DNA of 64,000 nucleotides, taken from contig JADFXU010000006.1 in assembly GCA_015233365.1 (NCBI GenBank), positions 33,040 to 97,039 of the forward strand, given 5' to 3'. The DNA comes from Nitrospirota bacterium. GTDB taxonomy: Bacteria; Nitrospirota; Thermodesulfovibrionia; Thermodesulfovibrionales; Dissulfurispiraceae. This document shows, in pieces, positions 36,356 to 43,939 of the stretch. The notes beneath the pieces are model-generated. The model did not search any database. It had not been told where the DNA came from and saw nothing but the letters and a program-made list of their open reading frames with translations. Every line of letters starts with the position of its first letter. Position 1 is the stretch's first letter. The position numbers and the translations under genes were made by a program.

Positions 36356-37204
36356 CTATAACGCGATAACGCTGTTATACATTTCCTCTGCATTCATAGA
36401 ACTCCGCACCAGCGGTCCGGAAGCCACAAATTCAAAACCCAGACCAAGAGCGTATGCTTTCAGCTCTTCAAAAAATTCGGGGTTTATGTATTCTACTACA
36501 GGAAGATTTATTTTTGCAGGCCTGAGATACTGGCCCACAGTCAGAAAATCGCAGCCCGCGTTCCTGATATCTGTCAACGCTTCCCTGACTTCATCAGCCG
36601 TTTCACCCAGTCCCACCATCAGACCCGATTTCGTCTTTATATCGGGTCTCATTGCCGCGGCCACTCTATGAACTTCGAGCGAGCGTTGATAATCAGCCTG
36701 GGGACGCACAGTCGCATATAGTCTCTTCACTGTTTCAATATTATGATTAAATACGTCCGGGCATGCATTGAGGACCGTCTCCAGTGCCTTAGCGTCTCCG
36801 CAGAAGTCGGGAGTGAGCACCTCTATAACGGCATCGGGAAGAGCGTTTTTTAACGCCCTTATAGTTGATGAAAAATGCGAAGCTCCGCCATCGGGGAGAT
36901 CGTCTCTTGTCACTGAAGTGACAACCACGTAACGCAATCCCAATTCGAGTGCGGCTTCCGCAACCCTTTCCGGTTCAGCGGGATCGAGAGCTTCAGGGGT
37001 GCCCGGACTGACTGAACAGAAGGCACAATTTCTCGTACAGCAGTTTCCCATTATCATGAAGGCTGCCGTCGGTTTCGAAAAACAGATCGCCTTATTCGGA
37101 CACCTGGCCTCCTCGCAAACGGTATTGATCCGGTGACTCCTCAAGAGGTTTTTTGTCTGATGCAAATCAGCCGCGGGTATCTTAATCCATTCGGGCAAGC
37201 GCAT
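36356..37204 (-). CDS. lipA: Lipoyl synthase
   Basis: 282 residues from ATG 37204. Two [4Fe-4S] motifs: the auxiliary cluster [12 protein letters not shown] and the radical [12 protein letters not shown]. It inserts sulfur into octanoyl groups on lipoyl domains. A conserved C-terminal Ser region ([10 protein letters not shown]) is present. No lipB, pdh or gcv gene is in the window. Confidence 0.95.
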   Translation of the reverse strand: MRLPEWIKIPAADLHQTKNLLRSHRINTVCEEARCPNKAICFSKPTAAFMIMGNCCTRNCAFCSVSPGTPEALDPAEPERVAEAALELGLRYVVVTSVTRDDLPDGGASHFSSTIRALKNALPDAVIEVLTPDFCGDAKALETVLNACPDVFNHNIETVKRLYATVRPQADYQRSLEVHRVAAAMRPDIKTKSGLMVGLGETADEVREALTDIRNAGCDFLTVGQYLRPAKINLPVVEYINPEFFEELKAYALGLGFEFVASGPLVRSSMNAEEMYNSVIAL

Positions 37205-37242
37205 AGTCAATCTTAACATTGCATAAAAGACGTCTATTTAAA

Positions 37243-37276
37243 TCGTCGTTCCCGCAGTCCGTAAGCGGGAATCCAG
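37243..37276. repeat. TTCCCGC/GCGGGAA extragenic palindrome
   Basis: TTCCCGC at 37249-37255 pairs with GCGGGAA at 37265-37271 across a 9-base loop, in the sequence CGTTCCCGC-N-GCGGGAATCC. The pattern belongs to a widespread class of extragenic repeats. It lies between lipA and the cold-shock gene. A second, weaker palindrome (GCCCGTC...GGGC) follows at about 37290-37315. Confidence 0.6.
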
Positions 37277-37435
37277 AAAACAAAGGAACCGGATGCCCGT
37301 CTAAAGACTTCGGGCGTGACGGAAAACGCGACATTCGGATGTCAACTTGCAGTGAACCTTTAACATGATTTTGCACAATAACTCTTATATGGCACAACCG
37401 GTTGCTGTGCAGCAAGGATGGCAGCTTGAATAAAA

Positions 37436-37462
37436 ATAAAAGGGCCTTAATCAGGCCCTTAT
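37436..37462 (-). terminator. Rho-independent terminator of the cold-shock gene
   Basis: On the minus strand AAGGGCCT, loop GATTA, AGGCCCTT is followed by TTTATTTTTATT. It begins just after the csp stop codon (37467). Confidence 0.85.
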
Positions 37463-37466
37463 TCTC

Positions 37467-37670
37467 TTAAAGTTTTATAACGTTTACGGCCTTCGGTCCG
37501 CGATCTCCCTCTTCAATTTCGAATTGTACTCTTTGACCTTCGGCCAATGTTTTGAACCCCTCGCTTTTAATGGAAGAAAAATGAACAAAAACATCCGACC
37601 CGTTGTCCTGCTGAATAAAACCGAAACCCTTTGATTCATTGAACCACTTCACCTTGCCTTCAAAAGCCAT
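37467..37670 (-). CDS. CspA-family cold-shock protein
   Basis: 67 residues from ATG 37670, with GGAGGA upstream. RNP1 (KGFGFIQ) and RNP2 (VFVHFSSI) motifs are intact. It binds single-stranded RNA/DNA as a chaperone. A longer reading frame to 37742 has no family homology. A clear terminator follows. Confidence 0.96.
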   Translation of the reverse strand: MAFEGKVKWFNESKGFGFIQQDNGSDVFVHFSSIKSEGFKTLAEGQRVQFEIEEGDRGPKAVNVIKL

Positions 37671-37784
37671 AACTACCAAATCCTCCTTTTTCCCTGTTTC
37701 CAGGAATTGCTGAACAACCATACAAAGTTTCGTAATACGCAATTTATACCATATTACCTATAAAATGTCAAAAAAATAATCCCC

Positions 37785-38561
37785 CTACACCATCCCTTTC
37801 GCTTCTTCCCACAGTGCATCCAACTCCTCGGGCGTCATATTAGAAAGCTGCCTTCCCGCACCTGCAGCCTTGACTTCCATGAAGCGAAAACGGGATATGA
37901 ATTTCAGAATCGTCTTCCGCAGCGCATCCTCCGGATTGACACCTACAAAACGGGAAATATTGACAAGAGAAAAAAATACATCACCGAGTTCGTCTTCAAT
38001 AGCGGCCCGGTCTTTCTGCTCAAGGGCGTCTCTGAATTCAGACAGTTCCTCGTCCAGCTTCCCCATGACACCTCCGACATCGTTCCAGTCGAAGCCGACG
38101 CGCGCCGCCCTCGACTGTATTCTGTGCGCCCTGAGAAGAGATGGCAGTTCTTTCGGTACGCCTTCGAGCACCGACTCTCTGTTCTTGCCCTCCTCTTTCT
38201 TCCGGTCCTCCCACTGCTTCAGCACCTGTTCAGATGTTTCAAACCTGGCATCTCCGAAAACGTGCGGGTGCCTTCTCGTCAGTTTTTCGCTGATGCCTTC
38301 GATCACGTCTTCAATGCTGAATTCCCCGCTTTCTTTTGCCAGTTGGCAGTGAAAGACAATCTGAAAAAGCAGATCGCCGAGTTCTTCCTTTATCTTTTGA
38401 GGAGAATTCTCCCCTATGGCCTCAATAACCTCGTAGGTTTCTTCTAAAAGATATGGGGTAAGAGTCTCCTTCGTCTGTTCCCTGTCCCAGGGGCAGCCGT
38501 CCTCGGCCCGCAATCTTTCCATAATATCCAATAATTTCCCGAAATTATCCATTTCATCCAT
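37785..38561 (-). CDS. mazG: Nucleoside triphosphate pyrophosphohydrolase MazG
   Basis: 258 residues with two tandem MazG domains. Each has the EExxE metal motif region (CPWDREQTKETLTPYLLEE; EDELGDVFFSLVNISRF). It hydrolyses NTPs, including noncanonical ones. It sits between csp and purC on the same strand, with short gaps. Confidence 0.93.
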   Translation of the reverse strand: MDEMDNFGKLLDIMERLRAEDGCPWDREQTKETLTPYLLEETYEVIEAIGENSPQKIKEELGDLLFQIVFHCQLAKESGEFSIEDVIEGISEKLTRRHPHVFGDARFETSEQVLKQWEDRKKEEGKNRESVLEGVPKELPSLLRAHRIQSRAARVGFDWNDVGGVMGKLDEELSEFRDALEQKDRAAIEDELGDVFFSLVNISRFVGVNPEDALRKTILKFISRFRFMEVKAAGAGRQLSNMTPEELDALWEEAKGMV

Positions 38562-38602
38562 ACAGCTGCCGATTATGCTTCCGATCCTTCAGTGCTTCCG
38601 CG

Positions 38603-39481
38603 TTATTTCGTCAAAATCTCCGTAATTTCCCTGTACCGGACCGCCGTTTTCCTGACGATTTCATCCGGCAGCACCGGTCCAGGATATGTCTTGTCCCAGT
38701 CCAGGGTGAGCAGATAATCCCTGACAATCTGCTTGTCAAAACTGTCCTGCCCCCTGCCGGGCCTGTAATCCTTTGCAGACCAGAAGCGGGACGAATCAGG
38801 GGTAAGCAATTCGTCAATTATCATGAGGTTGCCGGCATAAACGCCAAATTCCATTTTTGTGTCTGCGATGATTATGCCTTTCTTCTCCGCCAGTTCTCTG
38901 GCCCTGCCGTATATCGTCAGGCTCGCGTCCCTGAGTTGCCGGGCAATGTCATCCCCGACTATCCTCCGCGTCTTGTCGAAGCTTATGTTGATATCATGTC
39001 CCTCCGCCTCTTTTGTGCTTGGCGTAAATATCGGCGAGTCGAGCCGCGATGATTCGACAAGCCCGGCAGGCAACCCTATACCGCAAACCATACCCTTTTC
39101 CTTGTATTCAGCCCATCCCGAACCCGAAAGGTAGCCCCTGACAATGCATTCAACAGGCAAGGGCCGCGCTTTTTTCACCAACATGCTCCTGCCTTCAAGC
39201 ATATCAACGTATTTATGCAGGACCGGGGGATAATCCATCACTTCTGTTGCAACAATATGGTTTTCCATGACATCTGCCATCTGTCTAAACCAGAAAAGAG
39301 AGATTGCGGTCAGCAATTTCCCTTTTTCAGCGATGCCGTTCGGCAAAACTACGTCAAATGCCGAAACCCTGTCAGTGGCTACAATCAGAAGAAACTGCTC
39401 TATCTCATACACGTCCCGCACCTTGCCGCGCCTGAGCAGTTTGACATCGCTAAAATCGGTTTTCATAACAATATCGGCCAT
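38603..39481 (-). CDS. purC: Phosphoribosylaminoimidazole-succinocarboxamide synthase
   Basis: 292 residues from ATG 39481 (GGAGGAAGAT upstream; a frame to 39523 is unsupported). [18 protein letters not shown] starts the SAICAR synthetase fold, and the substrate loop [10 protein letters not shown] is intact. It joins CAIR to aspartate in purine synthesis. It follows purE, as in many bacteria. Confidence 0.95.
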   Translation of the reverse strand: MADIVMKTDFSDVKLLRRGKVRDVYEIEQFLLIVATDRVSAFDVVLPNGIAEKGKLLTAISLFWFRQMADVMENHIVATEVMDYPPVLHKYVDMLEGRSMLVKKARPLPVECIVRGYLSGSGWAEYKEKGMVCGIGLPAGLVESSRLDSPIFTPSTKEAEGHDINISFDKTRRIVGDDIARQLRDASLTIYGRARELAEKKGIIIADTKMEFGVYAGNLMIIDELLTPDSSRFWSAKDYRPGRGQDSFDKQIVRDYLLTLDWDKTYPGPVLPDEIVRKTAVRYREITEILTK

Positions 39482-39561
39482 ATCTTCCTCCATTATTAAA
39501 AAAGGCAAAGGGATAGAGGTCAAGAAAAAGCAAAACGCTTTATCTATACTATCCCTTTACC

Positions 39562-40068
39562 TTAACTTTTACCTTTAACTTTTCTCTTACCTGTATTCAG
39601 AAAGCTTTTTCTGGTTTTCTCGCGGTATTGCTCCAGTTTTCCGGCAAGGTCCGGGTATTTAACAGAGAGTATCGAGCACGCAAGGTATGCGGCATTTTTG
39701 GCGCCGTCAATCGCTACGGTTGCCACGGGAATTCCGGGAGGCATCTGGACCGTGGAATACAAGGCATCCACTCCGTCCAATGTCCCGGATTTAAGGGGGA
39801 CCCCGATTACCGGAAGCGTGGTATTGGCGGCAAGCGCGCCTGCAAGATGCGCTGCCATTCCAGCTCCGGCAATGAGCACTTCTATACCGCGCTCCCTGGC
39901 ATGCTTCGCGTAATCAGCCGTCTGTTCAGGGTCACGGTGAGCGGAACTTATGCGCATTTCATAAGGGATACTGAAATCTTCCAGTACCTGCGCTGCCTTT
40001 TCCATTACCTGCAGGTCGCTTTCACTGCCCATCAGGATTCCGACTAACGGTCTTTTCGTTGGCCTCAT
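39562..40068 (-). CDS. purE: N5-carboxyaminoimidazole ribonucleotide mutase PurE
   Basis: 168 residues. [24 protein letters not shown] and the [14 protein letters not shown] loop are class I PurE features. It is read with purC on one transcript; the gene start overlaps the htpX stop by one base. No purK is visible, so it could be class II-like, but the motif looks class I. Confidence 0.95.
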   Translation of the reverse strand: MRPTKRPLVGILMGSESDLQVMEKAAQVLEDFSIPYEMRISSAHRDPEQTADYAKHARERGIEVLIAGAGMAAHLAGALAANTTLPVIGVPLKSGTLDGVDALYSTVQMPPGIPVATVAIDGAKNAAYLACSILSVKYPDLAGKLEQYREKTRKSFLNTGKRKVKGKS

Positions 40069-40913
40069 TATTTCCTCAGAGACATCGATTCAAGCCGTGC
40101 AATCCTTTCCTCTATGGGTGGGTGGGTGCTGAAAAGCTTAACGATGCCCCCACCTGAAAGGGGATTGACGATGAACATATGAGATGTCGCGGGGTTGGCG
40201 TCCATAGGTATTCGCTGAGAAGCCATCTCAAGTTTCCTGAGCGCGCTGGCAAGATACCGCGGGTTCCCTGAAATCCTGGCCCCGCCTTCATCGGCCCCAT
40301 ATTCCCTGGAACGAGATATCGCCATTTGTACCAACAGGGCAGCTATTGGTCCGACTATCATCATAACAATAGCTGCGATCGGATTGCCCCTGTCTTCATC
40401 GTCACGCCCGCCTCCGAAGATCATTGCCCACTGCGCCATCTGCGCCAGGTAGCTGATAGCGCCGGCAATAGCAGCCGCAACTGTACTTACCAGTATGTCC
40501 CTGTGGCTGATATGAGTCAATTCATGTGCGAGAACGCCTTCAAGCTCTTCCTTCGAAAGAATACGCATAATACCACTTGTGACAGCTACAGCCGCATGGC
40601 TCGGGTTCCGTCCAGTCGCAAAAGCATTCGGCTGGTCCTCGTCTATCATGTATATCCTCGGCATGGGAAGTTCCGCCCTGTGAGCAAGTCTTCTCACTAT
40701 CTCGTAAAGTTCGGGCGCCTCAGATTCGCTCACCTCTTTGGCCCTGTACATCCTGAGCACAATTTTATCGCTGAACCAGTAAGTTATAAAATTCATGCCA
40801 AAGGCCATGATAAGCGCAAATGTCATCCCCGACCTGCCGCCGAGCGTGCCCCCTATAGCAACGAGCAACAAGGTCAGCGTAACCATCAAAACCATTGTTT
40901 TCAAACCATTCAT
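40068..40913 (-). CDS. htpX: HtpX-family membrane zinc metalloprotease
   Basis: 281 residues from ATG 40913 (GGAGG upstream); the longer frame to 41012 has no homology. Four membrane segments and the zinc motif HELTH (about residue 133), plus ligand Glu in [10 protein letters not shown]. It degrades damaged membrane proteins in the cytoplasmic membrane. It is one base from purE, so it may be co-transcribed. Confidence 0.94.
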   Translation of the reverse strand: MNGLKTMVLMVTLTLLLVAIGGTLGGRSGMTFALIMAFGMNFITYWFSDKIVLRMYRAKEVSESEAPELYEIVRRLAHRAELPMPRIYMIDEDQPNAFATGRNPSHAAVAVTSGIMRILSKEELEGVLAHELTHISHRDILVSTVAAAIAGAISYLAQMAQWAMIFGGGRDDEDRGNPIAAIVMMIVGPIAALLVQMAISRSREYGADEGGARISGNPRYLASALRKLEMASQRIPMDANPATSHMFIVNPLSGGGIVKLFSTHPPIEERIARLESMSLRK

Positions 40914-41289
40914 CCCGGACCTCCCGCGTGCTCCATTCTTGAACAAATCAGAGTCTTCGATAAGAGCAGCTATAGCACTTCCGTTTATTATTATACAACA
41001 CTCATAACTCATAATTAAAAGACCGCATCACCGGGCTGCTTCCGCGCGTATATATAAGCATCTTCCCTCAGGCATTAATTATAACTTACAATAAAAATGG
41101 ATTTTCGCCCGTGATTGACCTATTATGTAAATGAATAAGATTGGGCAAGATAATTCGGTTTTGCCACATCTTTTATCGGTGCGTCACTCGTGGTGCTGAT
41201 TGCCGCATCTGCGTTCAGGTACGGAGTCCGGATTGCAAAAGGCTAGAGACTGATTTATTATTTTACTGACAAGTTTAGGAGGTGAAGGC

Positions 41290-41841
41290 GTGTTAAAAAC
41301 CTTGAAAATGTGCATACCTGTTTTGGCTGTCCTTGGTGTAATAATTGTCTTTGTATCAACCACTATCGGCAAGGAGGGAGCAAAAATGAGCGTCTTGAAA
41401 ATTTCCAGCACCGCTTTTCCTGATAACGGGAACATTCCTTCAAAGTATACCTGTGACGGAACTGATATAAATCCTCCCCTTTTCATAGAGAATGTACCAC
41501 AGGAAGCCAAGTCCCTGGTTTTGATTGTCGATGATCCCGATGCCCCGATGGGCACCTGGGTACATTGGGTTGTATGGAACATCTCTCCCCGGACAAAGGA
41601 GATAAAAGAAAACGACTCACCCCAGGGCGCTTCATTCGGACTGAACGACTTCAGGAAAAAATCCTATGGAGGTCCCTGCCCGCCATCCGGCACCCATCGC
41701 TATTTTTTCAAGCTTTACGCGCTCGATACGGCGCTGGACCTGCCTGCGGGAGCAAAAAAGGGTGACGTTGAAAAAGCCATGAAAGGACACATCATATCGC
41801 AAACTCAAACCATAGGGCTGTATAAAAGAAGCAGGCAATAG
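41290..41841 (+). CDS. YbhB/YbcL-family (PEBP-like) protein
   Basis: 183 residues from GTG 41290 (TAGGAGG upstream). An N-terminal hydrophobic anchor or signal, then the PEBP fold: LVLIVDDPDAPMGTWVHWVVWNI and GGPCPPSGTHRYFFKLYALD. The family binds phospholipid-like or small ligands; bacterial members have no firm function. Single gene. Confidence 0.92.
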   Translation: MLKTLKMCIPVLAVLGVIIVFVSTTIGKEGAKMSVLKISSTAFPDNGNIPSKYTCDGTDINPPLFIENVPQEAKSLVLIVDDPDAPMGTWVHWVVWNISPRTKEIKENDSPQGASFGLNDFRKKSYGGPCPPSGTHRYFFKLYALDTALDLPAGAKKGDVEKAMKGHIISQTQTIGLYKRSRQ

Positions 41842-41863
41842 GCACAAGACAGTAGGCTATAGG

Positions 41864-43303
41864 CTATTCTTTGCTTATTGTAAATTTCCCGTCCCTGTCG
41901 ATCCTGACATTGGCATTGAGGAAGCGCACCTTGTAACCAGCTTCCTTAAGTATGCGATATGCCATTTCGGCCCTTATGCCGGCAGCGGAATACGCGATGA
42001 CTTCCTTATTCTTCGGTATATCCATCAGCCTGCCTTTAATGTCTTCGGCAGGCACGTTCAGAGCACCCCTGAGCATTCCCTGCATTGCCTCTTCCTCGTC
42101 ACGCACATCCAGAATCAGCTTATCGGGCGCCGGCGCCTCTGCCATCCGCTTGAATTCCTCGACAGAAATTTCACCGGGTCTCAACTTCGGCAAATAAACA
42201 ATCTTTGTAGTCACATCGCCATTAATGACAAGTCCCCCGGTGCGTCTCCATTCTTCAAAACCGCCTTCGAGCACCGATACATTGCTATAACCCCACCCTC
42301 TGACATTAATAAAATCATCGGCTGCGCCCTTTGTATCGTTGTCGTAAAGTATTATTGGAGCAGATTTGTCTGATGGCAATCTGTCCTTCGAATTGGGGAT
42401 GTCCTTTCCGGGAATAGAAACCGCGCCTATAATGTGGCCCCTTCTTGCCTCGTCAATCGGCCTGAGATCAACAAGGACAACCGGAATTCCCTTTTCCAGA
42501 CAATCCATATAATACTGTACGGACGAAACGACAAGTTTGCCGGCTTTCTTCCATCCGGACAATCCGTCCGTGAAAATTTTTACTTTCGTGTAACCTGATT
42601 TCTCCGCTCTGGCGGCAGACAACAGGCTGGTCCTGCCGGCAGGGCCGGTGCAATAGAAGATAAGCAGCCTGTCCTTTTCTTTGGGCAGGATACCTGTAAA
42701 TTTATTGAAATCATGGCCCGGTATCGAAATGGCGCCCGGAATATGTCCCTCATTGTAAAGCGCGGCAGACCTCGAATCCACAAGCTGAGGATTTCCTTTC
42801 TCCGGTCCAGCCGCAACAAGCCTCGTAACATCATCGACAAAGGCAATCTTATCCGGAGATAATTTTACAGACGGCTTGAGTGTTACGCTCACCGCATATA
42901 ACTCGTCGTCCTTTTGCGCAGTAGCTATCGATATTTCTTTTTCTTTCGGTATTCTGCTCCACTTTTCGGCGCCAATAAGTTTTGTGTCATTACCGTATCT
43001 CACAAGCCACACAGTATTGCCTGTCCTCATCCGTATAATATTGCCCCTGTTTGATATACCGTCAAATAATCCGAGCAGAATATTGTCATCAGGTTTATGG
43101 CACTGTCTGCAGGGCGTGGCTATTCTCTGTTTTTGTGACAAGTCCGCCTTCTGCGCCCGGAAAGTCTGCGACGGTTCAGGGACACCTTTCTGCGCCCCGA
43201 AAGTCTCCGACATTTCGGGGACCCAGCTTGCGGGCCTGCCGAAAATGAGAAAAAAGGCTGTAAATACTGTGACAAAGACAGGTGCTATGCCCCTGTTCCG
43301 CAT
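41864..43303 (-). CDS. Exported CXXCH protein with three rhodanese-like domains
   Basis: 479 residues from ATG 43303 (AGAGG upstream). A signal anchor is followed by a repeat tract of two 13-residue units (see 43146-43223), then a heme c-type CRQCH motif. Three rhodanese folds lie at about 180-255, 270-355 and 385-465. Only the first keeps a cysteine at the active position (FYCTGPAGR); the second has Asp (LYDNDTKG) and the third Ser (AYSAAGIR). A periplasmic sulfur-transfer or sensing role is inferred. It follows the HU gene by 76 bases and may share its riboswitch-controlled transcript. Confidence 0.85.
   Translation of the reverse strand: MRNRGIAPVFVTVFTAFFLIFGRPASWVPEMSETFGAQKGVPEPSQTFRAQKADLSQKQRIATPCRQCHKPDDNILLGLFDGISNRGNIIRMRTGNTVWLVRYGNDTKLIGAEKWSRIPKEKEISIATAQKDDELYAVSVTLKPSVKLSPDKIAFVDDVTRLVAAGPEKGNPQLVDSRSAALYNEGHIPGAISIPGHDFNKFTGILPKEKDRLLIFYCTGPAGRTSLLSAARAEKSGYTKVKIFTDGLSGWKKAGKLVVSSVQYYMDCLEKGIPVVLVDLRPIDEARRGHIIGAVSIPGKDIPNSKDRLPSDKSAPIILYDNDTKGAADDFINVRGWGYSNVSVLEGGFEEWRRTGGLVINGDVTTKIVYLPKLRPGEISVEEFKRMAEAPAPDKLILDVRDEEEAMQGMLRGALNVPAEDIKGRLMDIPKNKEVIAYSAAGIRAEMAYRILKEAGYKVRFLNANVRIDRDGKFTISKE
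43146..43223. repeat. Two 39-bp imperfect tandem repeats in the rhodanese gene
   Basis: The units are 43146-43184 and 43185-43223, period exactly 39 (13 codons). They encode VPEMSETFGAQKG and VPEPSQTFRAQKA in the region just after the signal peptide. CAGGGACACC and CGGGGACC lie in the same register, so they share the GGGACAC core seen at other inserted repeats. Confidence 0.75.
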
Positions 43304-43379
43304 TCGCAATCCTCTCATGAAAAAACATAGCATTCTTCTGGAACAATAAATTATATATTAGGGTAATATTGTGAAAAAT

Positions 43380-43652
43380 TCAATTCACCGCTTCCCTTAG
43401 TTCCTTGACAGCAGTGAATTTAGGCACCCTGGCAGCAGGGATTCTTATCGCTTCTCCGGTTTTAGGATTGCGCCCTTTCCGTTCCACCCGCTTTGAGATA
43501 AAAAACGTGCCGAAGTCGAGCAAAATTATCTTTCGCCCTTTTTTCATTTCCGCAGTAATTGCGTCCAGTGCTGAGTCAAGCACCCTGCCCGCTGTCGGTC
43601 TTGAAAGGCCGGTCAGCAAGGTAATTTTGTCTACCAATTCAGACTTGGTCAT
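43380..43652 (-). CDS. HU/IHF-family DNA-binding protein
   Basis: 90 residues, full HU length. It has the N-terminal helix pair (TKSELVDKITLLTG), the beta-arm with GRNPKTGEAI, and conserved Pro in the arm tip. It bends DNA non-specifically. It lies downstream of a cyclic-di-GMP riboswitch (43770-43880), with a leader of about 240 bases, and upstream of the heme/rhodanese gene. Confidence 0.93.
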   Translation of the reverse strand: MTKSELVDKITLLTGLSRPTAGRVLDSALDAITAEMKKGRKIILLDFGTFFISKRVERKGRNPKTGEAIRIPAARVPKFTAVKELREAVN

Positions 43653-43769
43653 AAATGTCGATCACCGCCTCCTGGAATGAACAGGGAAACCTCTACCCGG
43701 GCAAAGAGTACGTTTTTCGGAAACAGCCGCGTGAAGGGATCAGACAGAAACCCAAATGGACAGAAACAA

Positions 43770-43880
43770 TCCTTTCATCGGCAACCCCGCTGCCATCGAC
43801 TGCTTCTTCCAGTCTTTAGGCCGTAGGCTTTGCGTCCCAGTCTTTCGAATGGTTTGCCCTTTCGTTAAAGATCAGCAACT
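43770..43880 (-). promoter_or_regulatory. Cyclic-di-GMP-I (GEMM) riboswitch
   Basis: On the minus strand the core reads GGGCAAACCATTCGAAAG, then GGGACGCAAAGCC, then CGGCCTAAAG, and later GGCAGCGGGGTTGCCGATG. These match the conserved GEMM-I segments: P2 with GAAA tetraloop, the invariant GACGCAAAGCC junction, and the P3 GNAA-like arm with its receptor. The order and spacing fit the Vc2-type aptamer. It starts about ten bases after the predicted transcription start and ends about 120 bases before the HU ATG. Whether it activates or represses cannot be read from the sequence. Confidence 0.9.
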
Positions 43881-43899
43881 CATATTAGCGCTCAGTCAT

Positions 43900-43928
43900 T
43901 TTAAAAGAAACAGCGATGTATTTGTCAA
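43900..43928 (-). promoter_or_regulatory. Promoter of the riboswitch-HU transcript
   Basis: On the minus strand TTGACA (43928-43923), then 17 bases, then TTTAAA (43905-43900). The predicted start is at about 43893, just ahead of the aptamer. The promoter lies 12 bases past the comEC stop. Confidence 0.7.
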
Positions 43929-43939
43929 GGTCCCGATAA

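Noticed and set aside
41172..41246. 25-codon hydrophobic frame ending with TAG
   Set aside because: It looks like the end of a small membrane protein, but there is no start codon and no family; at best a gene remnant.
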